From positions 1 to 41,340 of the forward strand of contig NZ_BCRJ01000108.1 in NCBI RefSeq assembly GCF_001552535.1: 41,340 bases of DNA. The letters run 5' to 3'. Positions 7,640 through 15,951 of the stretch are shown piece after piece. The first letter of the stretch is position 1. Each line of letters begins with the position of its first letter. Position numbers and translations under genes: made by a program. The notes beneath the pieces are model-generated. The model was not told the DNA's origin. It did not search any database and worked only from the letters and a program-made list of their open reading frames with translations. This DNA comes from Nocardioides jensenii JCM 1364 = NBRC 14755. Lineage in GTDB: Bacteria; Actinomycetota; Actinomycetes; Propionibacteriales; Nocardioidaceae.

Positions 7640-9262
7640 TCAACTGGCTGCCGAGTCAGCATCCGGACGGGTCAGGGCGAAGCCCTGGTAGCCCGCGTCA
7701 GCGACCTGGTTGCAGATGCGGCGATAGCCGCGTATCCCTCCCGAGTAGGGCATGAAGACCCGTGGCTTGCCCGGAACTTCGGCTCCGAGGTACCACGACG
7801 CTGCCTTGGGGTAGAGGGTCTCCTCGGCACGCTGGTTGACGTGCTCGACCCATTCCTTCTCCGCGATGGCGGTCACCTCTATCTGGGTGACGTCGTCCTT
7901 GCGGGCCGCGACCAACAGTTCGACCAGCCAGTCCACGTGCTGCTCGATTCCGAGGAGCACGTTCGCCAGCACAGACGGGCTGCCCGGACCACAGATGATG
8001 AACAGGTTCGGGAATCCGTGGGTCCCCAGGCCCAGGTAGGTGACCGGCCCGACCGACCACTTCTCCCGGAGCGTGACTCCTCCGCGGCCGGTGATCGTGG
8101 GTCGGAGCAGGGACCCGGTCAGGGCGTCGAAGCCGGTGGCGAAGACGATGATGTCGAGTTCGTGCTCGATCCCGCCGGCGACGATCCCCGTGGCGGTGAT
8201 CCGCTCGATCGGCGCCTCACTGATATCGACCAGGTGGACGTTGTCTCGGTTGAACGCCTCGTAGTAGCCACTGTCGACGGCCGGTCGCTTGGCGCCGAAG
8301 GGATAGCCGCGCGGGGTCAGCTTCTCGGCCAGGTCGGGATTGTCGACCTTCTCCCGGATCTTGTCCCGCAGGAAGGCAGCAGCGCGGTCGTTGGCGTCCT
8401 GATCGATGAGCAGGTCACGGTAGGCGAGCGCGAAGCCGAAGCCTGCCACGGCGTACTGCTCCTCCATCCGGGCACGGAACTCCTCGTCGGAGACCTCGAG
8501 CGCGGAGACCTTGCCAGGGTCGAACCCGAGACCACTGGGCGACATTCGCGCCGTCTCCCGACGACTCTCGTAGTCGGCCTTGATCCGGGCATCCTCCTCG
8601 TCACTGATCGGACGGTTGTTCGCCGGGACGGTGAAGGTGGGGGTCCGCTGGAACACCAACAGATCGTCGGCGGCCCGGGCGACGATCGGGATCAGTTGCA
8701 CGCCTGAGGAGCCGGTGCCGATGATGCCGACGCTCTTGCCTGAGAAGTCGACCTCTTCATGCGGCCACTCGCCCGTGTGCAGGATGCGGCCCTCGAAGTC
8801 GTCGACACCCTCGACCTGGGGAGCCTTGGTGGTCGAGAGCTGGCCGGTCGCCATCACCACGTGCGTGCCGACCAGTTCCCGGCCCTGTTCGGTGACGACC
8901 GTCCATTCTGCTCGGTTGTCATCCCAGGTGAGCGACTCGACGCGGGTGTTGAACCGGAACAACGGTGCCAGCTCGAAGCGCTCCATGACGTGATCCACGT
9001 AGCGCAGGATCTCCGGCTGCGTCGCGTAGCGCTCACTCCAGCGCCACTGCTGCTCGAGCTCCTTGGAGAACCCGTAGGAGTAGTCGAAGCTCTCCACGTC
9101 GCACCGGGCCCCCGGGTAGCGGTTCCAGTACCAGACGCCGCCGGGGCCGGCGGCTGCTTCGAGGCCGACGACCTTGAACCCAGCTTCGTCGAACGAGTGG
9201 ACCGCACGGATCCCACCCAGCCCGGCGCCTACCACGATCACGTCGTACTTGTCCTCAACCAT
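7640..9262 (-). CDS. Flavin-containing Baeyer-Villiger-type monooxygenase
   Basis: A 540-residue protein with two Rossmann motifs, GAGLGG at 12-17 for FAD and GTGSSG at 182-187 for NADPH, separated by the Baeyer-Villiger fingerprint F-x-G-x3-H-x3-W (FEGRILHTGEW, 156-166). Length matches cyclohexanone/steroid/acetone monooxygenases. The reaction is oxygen insertion next to a carbonyl giving an ester or lactone. GAGGAGG precedes ATG 9262. It is the first gene of the operon, read from a promoter overlapping the palindrome at 9314-9331. This is the clearest clue that the imported compound is a ketone or is oxidised to one. Confidence 0.9.
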   Translation of the reverse strand: MVEDKYDVIVVGAGLGGIRAVHSFDEAGFKVVGLEAAAGPGGVWYWNRYPGARCDVESFDYSYGFSKELEQQWRWSERYATQPEILRYVDHVMERFELAPLFRFNTRVESLTWDDNRAEWTVVTEQGRELVGTHVVMATGQLSTTKAPQVEGVDDFEGRILHTGEWPHEEVDFSGKSVGIIGTGSSGVQLIPIVARAADDLLVFQRTPTFTVPANNRPISDEEDARIKADYESRRETARMSPSGLGFDPGKVSALEVSDEEFRARMEEQYAVAGFGFALAYRDLLIDQDANDRAAAFLRDKIREKVDNPDLAEKLTPRGYPFGAKRPAVDSGYYEAFNRDNVHLVDISEAPIERITATGIVAGGIEHELDIIVFATGFDALTGSLLRPTITGRGGVTLREKWSVGPVTYLGLGTHGFPNLFIICGPGSPSVLANVLLGIEQHVDWLVELLVAARKDDVTQIEVTAIAEKEWVEHVNQRAEETLYPKAASWYLGAEVPGKPRVFMPYSGGIRGYRRICNQVADAGYQGFALTRPDADSAAS

Positions 9263-9288
9263 CAGGCTTCCTCCTCGGCAGTTCTTGC

Positions 9289-9331
9289 ACGGTATGTGAC
9301 CTGCATCATGGTTGTCAACAGATGTGTTGAC
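9289..9331 (-). promoter_or_regulatory. Promoter and operator B of the monooxygenase operon
   Basis: The palindrome GTCAAC (9314-9319)-N6-GTTGAC (9326-9331) has the same 18-bp core as site A1. Read on the minus strand it supplies TTGACA (9318-9313), followed after an 18-bp spacer by TACCGT (9294-9289), a good actinobacterial -10. The expected transcript start is near 9282, about 20 nt before the ATG at 9262. A repressor on the palindrome would block the -35. Confidence 0.75.
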
Positions 9332-9379
9332 GCAGGATCAAAGGTACATCGGAACAGGCACCGGAGCATGGCCCCCGCC

Positions 9380-10114
9380 TCAGGCTTCCGCGCCCAGGTA
9401 TGCCGCGACCACCCGTTCGTCGCTGGCCACCTCGGCAAACGTTCCCTGGGCGATCAGAGCGCCGGTGTCGAGCACGTAGACGTATTCACAGAGCGACTTC
9501 ACAGTGGGCATGTCGTGCTCCACGAGCAGGACCGCGCAACCCAGCCGGTCCAGGCCCTCCACCAACGTGATCAGGAACTTCTCCGGCTGGCTCAGGCCGG
9601 CAACCGGCTCGTCCAGGAGCAGGAACTCGGGCTCGCGGACGAATGCCCGGCTGAGCTCGACGAGCTTGCGGATGCCGTAGGGCAGGCTGCCAGCCGGCAG
9701 GTCCGCATACTTCTCGATGCCGAAGCTGGCGAGGGCCTCTCGCGCCCGGGACCGCGCGCCGGAGACCCGCGCTCGGCCCCGGATGCGCACATCCAGGGCG
9801 GCGGTCACGTTGTCTATCACCGGCATCGCGTTGAACAGCTCGAGGTTCTGGAAGGTTCGCGAGATGCCGAGGCGGGCCCTGGACGGCGCAGAGGCCCCCG
9901 AGATGGACTCGCCGAAGAGTCGAACACTCCCCGTATCGGGCCGCAGGTCGCCGGCGACGCAGTTGATCAGGGTCGACTTCCCGGCCCCGTTGGGGCCGAT
10001 CAGGCCGATCCGGGCACCCTTGGCGACGGCCAGTTCCACCGAGTCCAGCGCCTGGATCCCGCCGAAGTTGATCGACACGTCGCTGATCTCGAGGGCCAGT
10101 TCTTCCGTCATCAC
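9380..10114 (-). CDS. ABC transporter ATP-binding protein, LivG type
   Basis: A 244-residue ATPase with Walker A GPNGAGKST (40-48), the LPYG form of the signature motif normal for LivG, and Walker B LLLDEPVAG. The LivG-specific N-terminal pattern (ISDVSINFGGIQALDSV) and C-terminal VVAAYLGAEA are present. Its start overlaps the stop of the fused transporter gene (TGATGA), so the two are coupled. It should pair with the fused LivF domain to energise uptake. ATG 10114 and the adjacent ATG 10111 are both possible. Confidence 0.92.
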   Translation of the reverse strand: MMTEELALEISDVSINFGGIQALDSVELAVAKGARIGLIGPNGAGKSTLINCVAGDLRPDTGSVRLFGESISGASAPSRARLGISRTFQNLELFNAMPVIDNVTAALDVRIRGRARVSGARSRAREALASFGIEKYADLPAGSLPYGIRKLVELSRAFVREPEFLLLDEPVAGLSQPEKFLITLVEGLDRLGCAVLLVEHDMPTVKSLCEYVYVLDTGALIAQGTFAEVASDERVVAAYLGAEA

Positions 10115-12771
10115 ACGACCTCCAGGTAGGAACCACGTAGGAACGGATCGTCCTGCACCTCTTGGGCAGTCCCGGAGAGCACGATCCTCCCGCGACCCAG
10201 GACATAGGCCCGGTCAGCCAGGCGCAGGCTGGCCCGCGCGTTCTGCTCGACCAGCAGGATCGAGACGCCCGATCTGGCGATCTCGCCGAGGATCTCGAAG
10301 ACCTGCTGCGAGATCAGCGGCGAGAGGCCCAACGAGGGCTCATCGAGCATCAGCAGCTTGGGACGGGCAACCAACGCCCGGGCGATCGCCAGCATCTGCT
10401 GTTCGCCGCCACTCAGCGTGCCTGCACGCTGACCGAGACGGCTCTCCAGGATCGGGAAGTGGCCGAAGACTCCCTGGAGCGCCTCCTCGTCGAGCGAACC
10501 GCTGCCGGCGAACGAGCCGGTCACCAGGTTCTCCCGGACCGAGAGGTCGGGAAAGATGCCTCGACCCTCGGGGATGTGTCCGATGCCGGAACGGGCTGCC
10601 ACGGACGGGGAGTGCTTGGGCCAGGGCGGGAGCTCGCCGGACTCCCACACGATCCGACCGGACTCGAGGGGGATGATTCCCGACACGGCCCTCAACAAGG
10701 TGGACTTGCCAGCACCATTGGCGCCCAGCAGGGCAACCACCTCGCCGCGACCGACCATGAGGTCGATCTCCTTGAGCACCGGTTCGACGCCGTAGCCGGC
10801 CGTGATCCCGCGCACCTCCAGCACGGGGTCGACGACGTCCGGCGCCGCATGGGCGCGGGGTGCGCTCACGACCGGGTCCGGATCCGCCTCGGCGGCGGCC
10901 TCCTCGACCAGCTCCGGGTCGGCGTCGTCGACTGCCGCCTGGCTGGCGCCCGAGAGGAGCCCTGCCAGGCCGCGGGGTGCGACGTAGATGACGAGCAGTA
11001 GCACCACCCCGAACATCAGGTCCTGCGGAACACCTGTGCCGGAGGTGACGTCGGGGACCACGGTGATGAACAGTGCACCGAGCAGGCTTCCGAAGACCGA
11101 ACCGAGACCCCCGAGCACGACGGCGAGCAGGGCGTAGATCGCCACGAAGACGCCATAGCTCTCGGCACCGACGTAGCCGACCAGTATGCCGCCCAGGGCG
11201 CCACCGAGGGCTGCGAGCGAGGAGCCGACTGCGAATGCCCCGAGTTTGACCCGAGCGGGGTTGAACCCCAGCGACCGGGCGCCAGCGTCGCTGTCACGCA
11301 CTGCCATCCACGACCGGCCCAAGCGGGACCGGACCGCCAGCACCACGGCGATGGTGACAACGGTGGCCACGCCGAGGATCAACCAGTACATGGCCCACGT
11401 CGGCGCCAGCGCCTCGGGCCGGTTCAATGGCAGTCCGCTGGCGCCGCCGGTGTACTCCTTGAAGAAGAGGATCAGTTCCGGGATCGCGAAGGCGAAGATC
11501 AGGGTGAGCACCATCAGGTAGATGCCGTGCAGCCGGGTGGCAGGCAGGCCGAGCAGGACACCGCCCAGGGCGCCGGTCACGGCCGCCAGGGCCACGGAGA
11601 GCAACGGGTCGAGCCCCCTGTCGACGCCGATCGCCGCGGTGTACGCACCGATTGCCAGGAAGGCGCTGTGGCCCAGGGAGATCTGGCCCGCGTAGCCCGC
11701 CAAGACGTTCAGGCCGAGGATGCCGATGTACGTCGCGACCGCGGTGGCGAGCAGGAAGAGCCAGCGCTCGGTGACCAGGAACGGCACGACGGAGGCGACC
11801 CCGAGCAGCGCGATCCAGCCGACCAGCTGGGCCCGGGGACCGAGTTCGAGCCGGATGCGCGGCGCCCGACGGAGCACCCTGTCCTCACGGCGTGGCTTGA
11901 TCGAGGGCTCGGGCACTTCACGCTCCTGCTTGCCGAAGATGCCGTTCGGGAAGAGCACCAGCACGACGGCGACCAGGAGGAACGTGTAGGTCGAGATCAG
12001 GCTCGAGTCGAGATAGCTGAGCAGCAGGTTGATCGCGACACCGAAGAACATGGCACCGATGACCACCCCGATGATGCTGGTGAAGCCTCCGAGCACCACG
12101 GCACCGAAGGCGGTGAGCAGGAAGGTGGTGAAGCTCCCCGGCGCCAGATAGGTCATCGGGGTGACCAGCAGCGCCGCGATGGCGCCGTACATGCCACCGA
12201 GCACCCAGGCCGAGAGCCGCACCCGCGCCACCCGCACGCCGAGCAGTTGGGCCGTGAGCGGACCCGAGCTGACGGCGCGCATCTGGATGCCGAGGCGGGT
12301 GCGCATGACCAGCAGGAAGAGTCCGACAGTCGCGGCAGCGCCCAACACGGCGATGAAGAGCTGGTTGGAGCTCAGTGCGACGTGTCCAGCTCCCCAGTGG
12401 CCGCCGGTGAAGAGCTGCGGCACACCGCGAGGCGCGAACCCGTACCGGAGGCCGAGCAGTCCCTCGATGACCAGCAACGCACCCAGGGTGGCGAGCCCGA
12501 TGGTCAGGTGCGGTCGATCCTTGAGCGGACGGGCCACCGTGAACTCAAGGATGCCGCCGATCAAGCCGCCGACAACGAGGCCGAGCAGGAAGGTCACGGG
12601 GTAGGGAATGTCGGCCGCGAGCAGGTCGCTGACGGCGTAGGCACTGGCCGCACCGATGCCGCCCATGGCGAAGTTCAGGACCTTCGAGGTCCTGTACACC
12701 ACCACAAAGCCGAATCCGGCGATGGCGTAGAGGACCCCGACGATGAGGCCACTGATCACTACTGCAGTCAC
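10111..12771 (-). CDS. Fused ABC transporter: LivH permease - LivM permease - LivF ATPase
   Basis: One continuous 886-residue frame contains three normally separate subunits. Residues about 1-285 are a LivH-type permease (VVYRTSKVLNFAMGGIGAAS). Residues about 315-610 are a LivM-type permease (LAGYAGQISLGHSAFLAIGA). After an acidic/Ala-rich linker, residues 648-886 are a LivF-type ATPase with Walker A GANGAGKST (683-691), LSGGEQQ (786-792) and Walker B LLMLDEP (806-812). Start is GTG at 12771 with a GGAG-rich leader. Permease-ATPase fusions are known in actinobacteria; a triple fusion is unusual. With LivG and the lipoprotein it makes a complete importer. Transcription starts from the operator-bearing promoter at 12829-12892. 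Confidence 0.9.
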   Translation of the reverse strand: MTAVVISGLIVGVLYAIAGFGFVVVYRTSKVLNFAMGGIGAASAYAVSDLLAADIPYPVTFLLGLVVGGLIGGILEFTVARPLKDRPHLTIGLATLGALLVIEGLLGLRYGFAPRGVPQLFTGGHWGAGHVALSSNQLFIAVLGAAATVGLFLLVMRTRLGIQMRAVSSGPLTAQLLGVRVARVRLSAWVLGGMYGAIAALLVTPMTYLAPGSFTTFLLTAFGAVVLGGFTSIIGVVIGAMFFGVAINLLLSYLDSSLISTYTFLLVAVVLVLFPNGIFGKQEREVPEPSIKPRREDRVLRRAPRIRLELGPRAQLVGWIALLGVASVVPFLVTERWLFLLATAVATYIGILGLNVLAGYAGQISLGHSAFLAIGAYTAAIGVDRGLDPLLSVALAAVTGALGGVLLGLPATRLHGIYLMVLTLIFAFAIPELILFFKEYTGGASGLPLNRPEALAPTWAMYWLILGVATVVTIAVVLAVRSRLGRSWMAVRDSDAGARSLGFNPARVKLGAFAVGSSLAALGGALGGILVGYVGAESYGVFVAIYALLAVVLGGLGSVFGSLLGALFITVVPDVTSGTGVPQDLMFGVVLLLVIYVAPRGLAGLLSGASQAAVDDADPELVEEAAAEADPDPVVSAPRAHAAPDVVDPVLEVRGITAGYGVEPVLKEIDLMVGRGEVVALLGANGAGKSTLLRAVSGIIPLESGRIVWESGELPPWPKHSPSVAARSGIGHIPEGRGIFPDLSVRENLVTGSFAGSGSLDEEALQGVFGHFPILESRLGQRAGTLSGGEQQMLAIARALVARPKLLMLDEPSLGLSPLISQQVFEILGEIARSGVSILLVEQNARASLRLADRAYVLGRGRIVLSGTAQEVQDDPFLRGSYLEVV

Positions 12772-12828
12772 GAATCCGCTCCGCTCCGATGAGTCAACGC
12801 AGCGTGAGCCCAGTCACGCCGTGTTGGC

Positions 12829-12892
12829 AGCCTAGGAGCACTTGCAGCGGTCGTCAACACTTTCGTTGACATGAATCAACATCGTTGTTGAC
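12829..12892 (-). promoter_or_regulatory. Promoter and tandem operators C1/C2 of the transporter operon
   Basis: C1 is GTCAAC (12853-12858)-N6-GTTGAC (12865-12870). C2 is ATCAAC (12875-12880)-N6-GTTGAC (12887-12892), starting 22 bp further, about two helical turns, so two dimers could bind the same face. On the minus strand C1 supplies TTGACG (12857-12852), then a 17-bp spacer, then TAGGCT (12834-12829). This is the same promoter/operator geometry as at 9289-9331. It lies 58-121 bp upstream of the GTG at 12771. Confidence 0.75.
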
Positions 12893-12955
12893 GAAGTGCA
12901 TTGGCGACGCTCCAGTCCCGACTCGCAGGGTGCCGAAGTCGGCGACCAGTCCGCC

Positions 12956-13078
12956 TCAGCGACCGAGCGCGAGCTCGACGAAGGCGGCAAGCTCTGCGTA
13001 GGCATGGGCATCGGAGATCTCAAGGCGCTCCAACTTCGTCGCCGCAGCGAAATCCGCGTTCACCTCAAGCAGCGGGCA
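12956..13078 (-). pseudogene. C-terminal fragment of an unrecognised protein
   Basis: The minus-strand frame ends ...ATKLERLEISDAHAYAELAA followed by FVELALGR and a stop at 12956. It has protein-like composition (helical, acidic/Ala-rich), but its upstream side runs directly into the IS256 remnant, so the 5' part is missing. I do not recognise the family. It is reported because the text looks coding and is cut by mobile DNA. Confidence 0.35.
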
Positions 13079-13457
13079 GGCACATCGATCGCGACCGGGC
13101 CGACGTTGTCGGTCAGCACCGTCTTTGTCCGGACCCCGTTGTGGGAGTTCCCGCTCCCTCATGCTTGTCATATCCGAGGTGTTCGGTCATCTCCTCGCGC
13201 AAAGCGGTCACGATCACCGTCCTGGTCAGCGCCTTCAACATCCCAACCAGGCCGGTCATCGCGACCCCAAGGGCACGGGCCGAGCGGACCAGCTCCCGTG
13301 CGATCGCGAAGCTCCTCGGCCGAAGGCTCAGCCAGATCGGTCGGGTCGTCGGGCTCATCTGACCCCCTCGGCCCGGCCACAGCTGTAGCGGCCAGGGACG
13401 GCTCGTGCAGCACGATCCTCAGTGTTCATTGGGCTCACGCGCCAGTGTTTCGGTCAT
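13079..13457 (-). mobile_element. IS256 (Mutator) family transposase remnant, N-terminal part, frameshifted
   Basis: Read on the minus strand, ATG 13457 (preceded by GAGGAGGAG) gives MTETLARE, then a stop. The following pieces lie in different frames: DPTDLAEPSAEELR, then ELVRSARALGVAMTGLVGML, then REEMTEHLGYDKHEGAG, then RTKTVLTDNVGPVAID. These are the N-terminal landmarks of IS256-family transposases, including the EMTEHLGY(D/E)KH block. At least two frame changes and loss of everything after the NVGPVAID segment, including the DDE domain, show a decayed fragment. No terminal inverted repeats were identified. Confidence 0.75.
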
Positions 13458-13971
13458 CAGTGACTCCTCCTCGCTAACCAGCCGGGTGGCGTATCGAGCC
13501 ACTTACACCGTTCTCCTGACACCGTCCCTCGTCCGGGAACTACGCCGCGAACGCAGCCTGGCTCTCGCACGCAGTGATCGCGTTCAACGTCGACCGCACG
13601 GCCGGCGTCGTTGCCGGAGCAGCGAGGATCCGGTGAGCCACCCTGCGTAACCGGTCAGCAACACCCGGTCCGGATCCTTCGACCGGCCGTCGGCTGGTGC
13701 TGCATCTGCCCGAGAGCTGGCCATGGGCCACGGCCTAGCAGACGCTGTGGGCCACCGCGGCCAGCTCACCAGCCATCGCCACGACCTGAACATCGCCCCA
13801 CGACGCCCGTTCGGGACCAAAATGCCCCCAGTGGAGGCCCGGATCCCGACCGGGCCGATCGACTGCGCCTACGCGCAGATCGCTAACACACACCCAGAAG
13901 ATCAAGCTGCCAAAATCGGTATCGGTGGGATCAGGGCTGAGTCTTCGTGGGATCCACGATACGACACGGCC
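13458..13971. other. About 500 bp without a recognisable gene
   Basis: Short open frames occur on both strands but none has a convincing start, ribosome site or family resemblance. Around 13817-13845 a stretch resembling the ends of insertion sequences (a GGGACCAAAATGCCCCC block) is visible but I cannot assign it. The segment is probably further decayed mobile DNA between the IS256 remnant and the esterase gene. Confidence 0.4.
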
Positions 13972-14880
13972 TCAGTGCAGCAGCACACCGAAGCGCCGGT
14001 TCATGTCGGCCACGTAGTCGGCGGCGGCCGATGAGAAGGTCCCCATGTCGAGGAAGCCGTGGACCATGCCGTCGCACTGCAGCGAGTCCACAGGTACGCC
14101 GGCCGCGGCCAAGGCGGCGGCGTAGGCCAGGCCCTCGTCGCGCAGCGGGTCGAACTCAGCGGTGACCACGACGGCCGGGGGCAGCCCCTCGCGTACGCCG
14201 TGCAGCGGCGAATGGCGCACGTCGTCGGGGCCGATCTCGCTCCCCGTTGCGTAGGTGGTGAAGAACCAGGCCATCGTCTTCATGTCCAGAAAGTAACCCT
14301 CGGCGTTCGAGGTCCGGGACTCGTAGGAGCCGAGCATGTCGACGACCGGATAGATCAGCAGCTGCGCGGCGATGCCGGGCACGCTCTGGGCGACGAGCGC
14401 GGACAGATTCCCGCCGGCACTGTCCCCGGCGACGCCGAGCACCGACGAGCCGCCGTACGAGTCGAGGGATGCGGCCACGGCCGTGGCGGCAGCGACCGCG
14501 TCGGAGGCCGCGGCCGGGAACGGGTGCTCCGGCGCGAGGCGGTAGTCCACCGACACCACGACCGACGCGGTGTCCACGCAGAGCCGGCGACAGGCATTGT
14601 CGTGGGTGTCGAGCGAGCCGATCACGAACCCGCCGCCGTGGAAGAAGAGCACCGTCGGGATCGGACACTCGACGTTCGGGCGGTAGACCCGCGCCCGCAG
14701 GCCCTCGATCTCCGTTGCCGAGACAGACGCGACCGGGACGGGTCCGTCTGGTCCGATCGACGAGGCGGCCAGGGCCGCGAAGCCCTTGCGCGCATCCTCG
14801 GCCGTGCCGGCGTGCATCGGCGGATAGCCGACCTGGTTGATGAAGTCGAGCAGCGAGGCGATTCCCGGGTCGAGGCTCAT
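13972..14880 (-). CDS. Alpha/beta hydrolase, hormone-sensitive-lipase-type esterase
   Basis: A 302-residue intact protein with the HSL-family hallmarks: oxyanion motif HGGGF (81-85), nucleophile elbow GDSAGG (Ser154), acid Asp244 in EFDPLRDEG and catalytic His274 in GMVHGF. Expected to hydrolyse short-chain esters; lactone or ester cleavage after a Baeyer-Villiger oxidation would fit the neighbouring locus but is only an inference. No operator of the GTCAAC type was found upstream. It sits isolated between mobile-element debris. Confidence 0.9.
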   Translation of the reverse strand: MSLDPGIASLLDFINQVGYPPMHAGTAEDARKGFAALAASSIGPDGPVPVASVSATEIEGLRARVYRPNVECPIPTVLFFHGGGFVIGSLDTHDNACRRLCVDTASVVVSVDYRLAPEHPFPAAASDAVAAATAVAASLDSYGGSSVLGVAGDSAGGNLSALVAQSVPGIAAQLLIYPVVDMLGSYESRTSNAEGYFLDMKTMAWFFTTYATGSEIGPDDVRHSPLHGVREGLPPAVVVTAEFDPLRDEGLAYAAALAAAGVPVDSLQCDGMVHGFLDMGTFSSAAADYVADMNRRFGVLLH

Positions 14881-14914
14881 GCGGGGAGCCTACCTATCTG
14901 ATCGAGTCACCAGC

Positions 14915-15148
14915 TCAAGGCCCGGGGACGATCTTCCCGCGCAGATGACCACCCTCGCTGCGCCGGTGTGCCTCGGCCCCCTCGGAGAGCGGGAAGCGCG
15001 AGTCGATGTCCACCGAGTAGGACGCCAGCACAGAGCTGGCAGAAACCGGAAGGGGCACCTGCCGGAAGCCCATAACGAAGTCGGACCCTTCCAAACGCAC
15101 CGTCGCGCTGCCGCCGTTCGCGGTCGACGTGCTGATGAGACGTCGCAT
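14915..15148 (-). pseudogene. 3' fragment of a zinc/quinone-type NAD(P)-dependent oxidoreductase gene
   Basis: The minus-strand frame ends SVDIDSRFPLSEGAEAHRRS followed by EGGHLRGKIVPGP and a stop at 14915. This is the typical C-terminus of medium-chain quinone oxidoreductases/alcohol dehydrogenases (RFPLxxxxEAHRxxExGHxxGKIVL). The catalytic and nucleotide-binding parts are absent. The fragment abuts the recombinase fragment, read in the opposite direction, at about 15148, marking a recombination junction. Confidence 0.65.
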
Positions 15149-15150
15149 CG

Positions 15151-15621
15151 AGCAACAACCCTCATCACTACAACGCGGTATTCGCCACACGCAACGGCAC
15201 CTGGCACCACGTCGGCAACATCGAGCGGCGGTGGCGCACCATCAGAGCAGACACCAACTTCGAGTGGGTGGCGCCGCACACCTTCCGCAAGACCGTCACA
15301 ACCTTGATCGACCGCCTGGTCGACTCGGACACCGCGGCCTGCATCATCGGCCACTCCTCAGACGCGATCACCAAAGAGTTCTACATCGAGAACGACCCAA
15401 ACACTCCGGAAGTGACGCACATCCTTCAGTCCTTCGCCTGCAAGGCCACGACGCCCACGTCGAACGACCGACGTCATCGCACCGTTTCGAGCCCTACGCG
15501 GCATCCGCTGGCCCGGATGTCGCCGCCCAACCGGTGCCAAAGTGGGTCACCAGCGCGAAGGTTTTTGGTTCACAAAGCGGGGCATAAGCCGGAATGGCTC
15601 AAAATATCAGTTTGCCCCTGA
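15151..15621 (+). pseudogene. Tyrosine recombinase (phage-type integrase), C-terminal fragment
   Basis: In frame from about 15151: HHYNAVFATRNGTWHHVGNI, then EWVAPHTFRKTVTTLID (H-x2-R motif), IIGHSSDAITKEFYIEN (conserved His and the Tyr nucleophile). These are the catalytic landmarks of actinophage/ICE integrases. No N-terminal or core-binding domain and no start codon with a ribosome site precede it. The sequence after VTHILQSF loses resemblance, so the end may be frameshifted. It ends 35 bp from the 3' end of tRNA-Pro, the usual place for an integrase gene of an element inserted at a tRNA. Confidence 0.75.
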
Positions 15622-15645
15622 CCTGCGTTTCCGCAGGTCAGGGGC
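15614..15645. terminator. Stem-loop between the integrase remnant and tRNA-Pro
   Basis: A perfect 14-bp GC-rich stem (15614-15627 with 15632-15645) with a TTTC loop. On the minus strand it lies just downstream of the tRNA and could terminate its transcript; on the plus strand it ends the integrase fragment and is followed within a few bases by TTTT. Confidence 0.75.
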
Positions 15646-15655
15646 TACTTTTCGG

Positions 15656-15729
<74 letters not shown>

Positions 15730-15817
15730 ATGCTCCCCAGACCATGTCCGGTGGAGCGAGTGGAACCCTACCGCAGCCGGGCGGGGAACACGGAATCAGG
15801 GTCCGCGCCTGAACAGG

Positions 15818-15850
15818 GCAGTTGCATTGACACTTTGAATCTGCAACTGC
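15818..15850. promoter_or_regulatory. Inverted repeat overlapping a TTGACA box upstream of the secreted-protein gene
   Basis: GCAGTTGCA (15818-15826) and TGCAACTGC (15842-15850) form a perfect 9-bp inverted repeat with a 15-bp spacer. The spacer starts with TTGACA (15827-15832), a consensus -35; the matching -10 (TAAGCC, 15851-15856) is poor. It could be an operator or the stem of a leader RNA for the gene starting at 15952. Confidence 0.4.
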
Positions 15851-15951
15851 TAAGCCAATTCCTAGCCATTGGACTTTCGCTTGCAGCACGGGAGGGTCTC
15901 GAGCGCCAGGCCCAGTGGTGTCAACCATTCACCTCGGGAAGGACCCTCCTC

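Noticed and set aside
12896..13477. Plus-strand open frame over the IS256 remnant
   Set aside because: Shadow of the decayed minus-strand transposase; sequence is Ser/Arg/Pro-biased with no family resemblance.
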